Assembly (NCBI RefSeq): GCF_017939745.1
Contig: NZ_JAGKQQ010000001.1
Span: 7,269,299-7,333,298, forward strand
Length of the DNA: 64,000 nt
Direction of reading: 5' to 3'
Source: Gemmata palustris
GTDB taxonomy: Bacteria; Planctomycetota; Planctomycetia; Gemmatales; Gemmataceae
The notes under the pieces are model-generated. The model did not search any database, was not told the DNA's origin, and saw only the letters and a list, made by a program, of their open reading frames with translations. The position numbers and the translations under genes were made by a program. Shown piece by piece: positions 60,194 to 64,000 of this stretch. Within the stretch, counting starts at the first letter, position 1, and each line of letters opens with the position of its first letter.

Positions 60194-60448
60194 CGTTCAC
60201 GTCCATCTCGAATCACTTCGGAGATCATCAGAATGGGCGATTTGGGATTCGGCCACCCTCGCTGCGCAAGTCCATACCAAACCACGTGATAAGCGGTGTC
60301 CTTGTTTTTGTTTTTTCTGCCCGTTATCTCCGGTCCTGTTCAGTAATGAACGCGATTTCACACTCCTAGCTGGAATGCAGGACATCCGCGCGGATCGCGG
60401 GACAAGTGCTCGTGAACCCAGCACAGCTCAACCACCAAGGGGGAATCA

Positions 60449-60649
60449 ATGGGCGCGACGAAGTTGGTCTACTACGTACCGGATCTGATGAAGATCGCAG
60501 GGCGCTCGCGGACCTGGGTGCAAGAGGCCCTTCGCAACAACGTACTCCCGAAGCCGGTGCGCATCGGCAAGCGCAGCGCGTGGCCCAAATCTCAAATCGA
60601 TCGACTGTTCGGCCTCGACACAGCGACGACCACGACAAGCGCCTCGTGA
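60449..60649 (+). CDS. AlpA/MerR-type excisionase-like regulator
   Basis: The 66-residue protein has an AlpA-style HTH: YYVPDLMKIAGRSRTWVQEAL, then LPKPVRIGKRSAWPKSQIDRLF. Such proteins bind attachment or promoter DNA and promote excision or regulate integrase. Its place between the integrase and replication genes fits. A ~250-bp gap precedes it, in which I see no gene. Confidence 0.82.
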   Translation: MGATKLVYYVPDLMKIAGRSRTWVQEALRNNVLPKPVRIGKRSAWPKSQIDRLFGLDTATTTTSAS

Positions 60650-60774
60650 AAACGAGCACACCCACAGCTCTGGGCTGTGGGTGCAGTGATCGAACGGCGG
60701 CGGACTAACAACTCAGACTACCACAACCTCGACACTCGTGCAGTGTAACCAGCACCGCACGAAGAAAGGCTGGG

Positions 60775-61176
60775 ATGGACCTATTTATAGATTATCCCGA
60801 TGGGAATGTCAATTTCCCATCGGAACAACAGATCGAGAAAGATACGCCGGAAGCGGTGAAGGCGAAGCTCCGCGAACACCTCGATAAGTGGCCGGACGAT
60901 CTCAACGCCGGCACCAGCGGCATCAACAACCACAACCCGCTCGCGCTGCTTTCTGGGCACGGCGGGGCTACGCCTGCGGCGTTCGGCGCGGTCGCTCCGA
61001 CGGGATGGTATCCGACCAAACCGGGGCGACAGTTTCACGACCGGCGCGATGATGTAGCCCCCGTCTCTCGCGCAGAGTTTTTGGTTCTCGTGGAGCAGGT
61101 CCGCGCCCGCGGGTGTGATGTCGATGAGATGGCCGCTATCGTGGTCAAGCTCACGACCGGAAAGGGGGCGCGTTAA
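60775..61176 (+). CDS. Hypothetical protein coupled to the RepA-type helicase
   Basis: The 133-residue protein is unrecognised. It has an N-terminal acidic section (MDLFIDYPDGNVNFPSEQQ) and a C-terminal helix (RAEFLVLVEQVRARGCDVDEMAAIV). Its TAA stop overlaps the next ATG by one base (TAATG), so translation is coupled. It probably acts with the element's replication protein. Confidence 0.65.
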   Translation: MDLFIDYPDGNVNFPSEQQIEKDTPEAVKAKLREHLDKWPDDLNAGTSGINNHNPLALLSGHGGATPAAFGAVAPTGWYPTKPGRQFHDRRDDVAPVSRAEFLVLVEQVRARGCDVDEMAAIVVKLTTGKGAR

Positions 61177-62435
61177 TGGCTCGCCCCGGCGGTGCCCTTG
61201 ATCGGGCAGAGCAGAAAATTCGTGCGGACGCGCCCGTCCTTCACGCCGGCGAGATGCTGGTCGAATCCCTTGCGGGCGTCCGCCCGCGGGCGGTTCGCTG
61301 GCTCGTCCCCGGGCGCATCCCCGCCGGTATGGTGGGCCTCCTCGCGGGTGATGGCGGGCACGGCAAGAGCGTCACGACGTTGGAACTGGCTGCGGCCGTT
61401 ACGCGCGGCCGGTGCGCGTTCGGGATGACCTACCCGAACGCGGTGAGCGGCAAGGCGCTGCTCATCTGCTGCGAGGACGACTGGCAGTGTACCGTGGTGC
61501 CGCGATTGGCCGCGCTCGGGGCGGACCTGTCCCGCGTGTTGAGGGTGAAGGGGATCGGGAAGACCGACGGCGGCCTCCTCGACTTCAACCTCGCGCACTT
61601 CGCGGAACTGGAACGCCTGCTCACCCGCGACAAGGACATCAAGCTCGTCGTGATCGACCCGGCCGGCGCGTACATCGGTCGCGCCGGTGTGGACGATAAC
61701 AGTGACTCGGAACTGCGGTCCCTCCTGGGACCGCTGTCCGAGGCCGCGAACCGCACGGGGGCCGCGGTACTGCTCGTGAAGCACCTCAACAAGTCGGCCG
61801 GGGCGACGGCGGTGCAGCGCGTGGGCGGGTCGGTCGGCTACGTCAACGGCGTGCGCTACGTCTACATGATCGTGCCCGACCCGGACGACGCGGACCGGAA
61901 GCTCATGCTCCCGATCAAGGCGAACATCCTGCCGCCGGGCGCCCTGGGGTTCGCCTACCGCCTTCGACAACTCGCACCTGATGAAGCGGGCCGGCTCCTT
62001 CTTGCGGAGTGGCCCGACCTCGACGCCGAAGAGGTCGTGAAGCTGGCGGCCCAACTGTTCCGCCAGGAGTGGGAGCAGGACGTTCGGGCCGATCCGAACG
62101 CGGTGGCGAGTACCAGCACGCGGCCGCGCCAGAAGACCCCGGAGCAGGCGGCCGAATGGCTCGTGTCGGTCTTCAACGAGGAACACGTCGCTTACCCGTC
62201 GTCGGTCGTGTTCACGGCGGGCAAGGCCGCCGGGTTCGGGCGCGACTCGATCTACAAGGCGAAGGATCTCGCAGGGCTGACCGCGAGCAAGAGCGGCAGG
62301 TGTGCGGGGACGTGGTACTGGGGGACCGGCGGAACGGACCTGTGGCTGTTGCGGGAGGCATTCCCTTCAGGAAGTTCAGGAAGTTCAGGAAGTAGACCTG
62401 AAGTGCCTGAAAAACAAGGATATTCAACTTCCTGA
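61176..62435 (+). CDS. RepA-type hexameric helicase ATPase
   Basis: The 419-residue protein resembles RSF1010 RepA-like and phage-borne helicases. Walker A is LAGDGGHGKSVTT (~residue 63), the Walker B region ALLICCEDDW and LVVIDPAG (~150), and VLLVKHLNKSAG (~200) is the conserved motif 3. The C-terminal ~110 residues hold a winged-helix-like part (EQAAEWLVSVFNEEHV, then GFGRDSIYKAKDLAG). The last residues (PSGSSGSSGS) are coded by the start of the iteron array. It likely unwinds the element's origin. Confidence 0.85.
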   Translation: MARPGGALDRAEQKIRADAPVLHAGEMLVESLAGVRPRAVRWLVPGRIPAGMVGLLAGDGGHGKSVTTLELAAAVTRGRCAFGMTYPNAVSGKALLICCEDDWQCTVVPRLAALGADLSRVLRVKGIGKTDGGLLDFNLAHFAELERLLTRDKDIKLVVIDPAGAYIGRAGVDDNSDSELRSLLGPLSEAANRTGAAVLLVKHLNKSAGATAVQRVGGSVGYVNGVRYVYMIVPDPDDADRKLMLPIKANILPPGALGFAYRLRQLAPDEAGRLLLAEWPDLDAEEVVKLAAQLFRQEWEQDVRADPNAVASTSTRPRQKTPEQAAEWLVSVFNEEHVAYPSSVVFTAGKAAGFGRDSIYKAKDLAGLTASKSGRCAGTWYWGTGGTDLWLLREAFPSGSSGSSGSRPEVPEKQGYSTS

Positions 62436-62600
62436 TAACACTTAATTAAGTATTCAACTTACTGAAATTCAGGAAGTAGACCCCTTCAACTTCCTGAACC
62501 GGATCAACTTCCTGAATTCAAATACTTGTCATCAGGAAGTTGAATTTACTTACTTCTCAAGGGTTTTTGTTCAACTTCCTGAACTTCCTGAACTTCCTGA
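62366..62600. repeat. Mirrored iteron array, candidate replication origin or partition site
   Basis: The 9-mer TTCAGGAAG, or its complement CTTCCTGAA, occurs eleven times. Three tandem forward copies lie at 62366-62392, one forward at 62468, one partial forward at 62532, reverse copies at 62428 (partial), 62490 and 62508, and three tandem reverse copies at 62575, 62584 and 62593 (partial). The left and right clusters mirror each other. Inside are AT-rich tracts and the palindrome CTTAATTAAG (62441-62450). It lies between the RepA-type and ParB-like genes, the classic position for an iteron origin or parS-like site. Confidence 0.85.
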
Positions 62601-62629
62601 CCGTGGGCATCAACAACTTCGAGGGCACC

Positions 62630-63745
62630 ATGAGCAACGACGACGCGACGACGACCGTGAAGGTCACGCACTACGAGTTCCACCCGATCGCGGAACGCTA
62701 CCCACTTCTCAGCGGGGAAGAGTACGAGACATTCAAAGACAGCTTGGGGGCGAACGGCCAGAAGGTCGAGATCGAGCTATTCGAGGGCAAGATTCTCGAC
62801 GGGCGCAACCGCTACCGGGCGTGCGTAGACCTGGGCATCGAACCGAAGGTGAAGGTGTTCGTCGGCACCGCGAATGAGGCCGCCGTTCACTCCGACGTGT
62901 TGAACCTGGATCGGCGGCACCTCACGCGAGAACAGAAGCGCGCCGTCATCGCGTACAAGGTGAGAGAGAACCCCAACCGGTCCGACCGGTCAATTGCCGC
63001 AGAGGTGGGGGTGGACAACAAGACGGTCGCGTCCGTCCGTCGGGTGGAGTGTGATACCCCAGCTCAGGCAGGTGAGGAATCTCCTCACCTGCCTGAACCA
63101 GTCGCACAGAAAAGAGAAGGGCGGGACGGGAAGAAGTACACGGTGAAGCAACCGCAAGTGGGGCCGGTCGTGAAGCCGGATGTGGTAGTGCCTCAAGCGG
63201 CACCCGTGATGATCGCGCCACAGGTTGCGGCAGTCGAGGACTCGGTTGCGGCCAACGATCCGCCTGCGATTCCGATCTCCCAGTCTGCACCGGAGTGGCT
63301 TAAGGCGTTCGCGGAAGCTATTCAGGAACTTGCAACACACAACTACGTGCCTTTGTACATTGCGCGAGCAGGCTGCGTTGACCAAATGAGAAAAGCCAAG
63401 CTCAGGGCTACGGTTGTGTTTGGTGGCACATTAGAGGGCTTGGCCGACCTCACTAGCATCCCGCGCGATCGCATGAACGAATTCGCGGGAGCGACCGTGC
63501 CACCAAGCTATTACGAAGGATTAAAGATACAGAAGGCTCTAGGCCTTCTGACTTACTTCAACAACGATCTTATGGCAAATGACGAGTGGTTTAATTTTGA
63601 TGAGGAGGTTGATCGGAGACACAAGGAGTTCACCAACTTAGAGGCTGAGTACCAGCAGCGACTGAAGGATGAGAAGGAGGTGGCAAAGAAGAAGAAGAGA
63701 AAGAAGCCGAAACCACAGCCGTCGCTGCCTGTCGCTTCGGTTTAA
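62630..63745 (+). CDS. ParB-like nuclease-domain protein
   Basis: From ATG 62630, with GAGGG upstream, the protein has 371 residues; an open frame back to 62540 would read through the iterons. The ParB/Spo0J N-domain reads YEFHPIAERYPLLSGEEYETF, then GANGQKVEIELFEGKILDGRNRYRAC and ILDGR-type catalytic/CTP region, then an HTH (LTREQKRAVIAYKVRENPNRS, SIAAEVGVDNKTVASVRR). A Pro/Val linker and a basic helical tail (EKEVAKKKKRKKP) follow. No ParA is adjacent. It may bind the neighbouring array. The second half is less GC-rich than the first. Confidence 0.85.
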   Translation: MSNDDATTTVKVTHYEFHPIAERYPLLSGEEYETFKDSLGANGQKVEIELFEGKILDGRNRYRACVDLGIEPKVKVFVGTANEAAVHSDVLNLDRRHLTREQKRAVIAYKVRENPNRSDRSIAAEVGVDNKTVASVRRVECDTPAQAGEESPHLPEPVAQKREGRDGKKYTVKQPQVGPVVKPDVVVPQAAPVMIAPQVAAVEDSVAANDPPAIPISQSAPEWLKAFAEAIQELATHNYVPLYIARAGCVDQMRKAKLRATVVFGGTLEGLADLTSIPRDRMNEFAGATVPPSYYEGLKIQKALGLLTYFNNDLMANDEWFNFDEEVDRRHKEFTNLEAEYQQRLKDEKEVAKKKKRKKPKPQPSLPVASV

Positions 63746-63841
63746 GCGACGACGAGAGCCGGTTCATTCACAGTGAGCCGGCTCCCTCTTTCTCTCCTCT
63801 CCAGAGCCGTCTTGAAAACTTCCACGCCCGGGGACTCGCCC

Positions 63842-64000
63842 ATGTACGTCGTGCGGTTCCGTCCGGGCCGCGGTCGCTGGAAAACTGTCGCCACCGCGAA
63901 CACGCACCTCGAAGCCGTGCTGCTGATCCACGGGCGCGGCGACTGGCACATCATCGAACTACCCACCATCGCGAGGTCGAATGATCGATCAGCAAAGTGA
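63842..64000 (+). CDS. Small hypothetical protein of the second element
   Basis: The 52-residue protein (MYVVRFRPGRGRWKTVATAN, then LEAVLLIHGRGDWHIIEL) has a stop exactly at the window's last base. It is basic and beta-rich, similar in style to the 63-residue protein at 46595. Function unknown. Confidence 0.5.
   Translation: MYVVRFRPGRGRWKTVATANTHLEAVLLIHGRGDWHIIELPTIARSNDRSAK

Noticed and set aside
62366-62600. CRISPR array
   Set aside because: Repeats are 9 bp, occur in both orientations and lack uniform spacers; no cas genes are near.
62540-62629. Earlier TTG start for the ParB-like protein
   Set aside because: The added peptide (FNFLNFLNFL) is only the translation of the iterons, and the ATG at 62630 has its own GAGGG site.

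Overview
The window looks like chromosomal DNA of a planctomycete of the family Gemmataceae (Gemmata-like). The GC content is high. It carries several lineage-typical proteins: a PVC-type c-heme protein with a beta-propeller and HEAT repeats, a TIGR02996 (Gemmata repeat-companion) protein, an ECF sigma factor fused to a membrane-anchored C-terminal domain, a DUF1580 protein, and a SpoVG with an inserted four-cysteine cluster. Species cannot be fixed from sequence alone.

Positions 1 to about 16,060 look like an integrated element inserted at a tRNA gene. A tyrosine recombinase (14,511-15,872) sits next to the 3' end of a CAU-anticodon tRNA (15,985-16,056). To its left are plasmid- or ICE-style genes: a DUF3987 primase/helicase-like NTPase, a coiled-coil partner, a DUF1580 helix-turn-helix protein, an XRE regulator, a mini clamp-loader ATPase, an ArdC N-domain protein and a small membrane protein. 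A large SNF2 helicase with a DUF3883 C-terminus, of the kind found in phage-defence loci, runs off the left edge. The distal attachment site was not found, so the element probably extends past the window.

Positions 16,400-58,500 are ordinary chromosome with many lineage-specific proteins. Recognisable units are: intradiol dioxygenase; spoVG-ispE; a CpaF-like N-domain protein without its ATPase; the 1,130-residue heme protein; a PfkB kinase; beta-carbonic anhydrase plus a SulP transporter; an XPB helicase operon with two small unknown proteins and a Helicase_C_3 protein; an AI-2E family transporter; a low-molecular-weight phosphatase-like protein; csrA; an asparaginase-type Ntn hydrolase; a YkgJ cysteine-cluster protein; and a dapL - organophosphate-type MFS - zinc alcohol dehydrogenase operon. 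The intergenic spaces are peppered with long perfect inverted repeats (25-29 bp arms) in several families. One 102-bp copy of a C/T-rich repeat lies in frame inside the alcohol dehydrogenase.

Positions 58,848-64,000 are a second integrative or plasmid-like module: tyrosine recombinase, AlpA-type regulator, unknown protein, RepA-type hexameric helicase ATPase, an array of eleven mirrored 9-bp iteron-like repeats, then a ParB-like protein. The layout reads as a self-contained replication and partition cassette. The iteron array is the strongest candidate in the window for an undescribed functional system.
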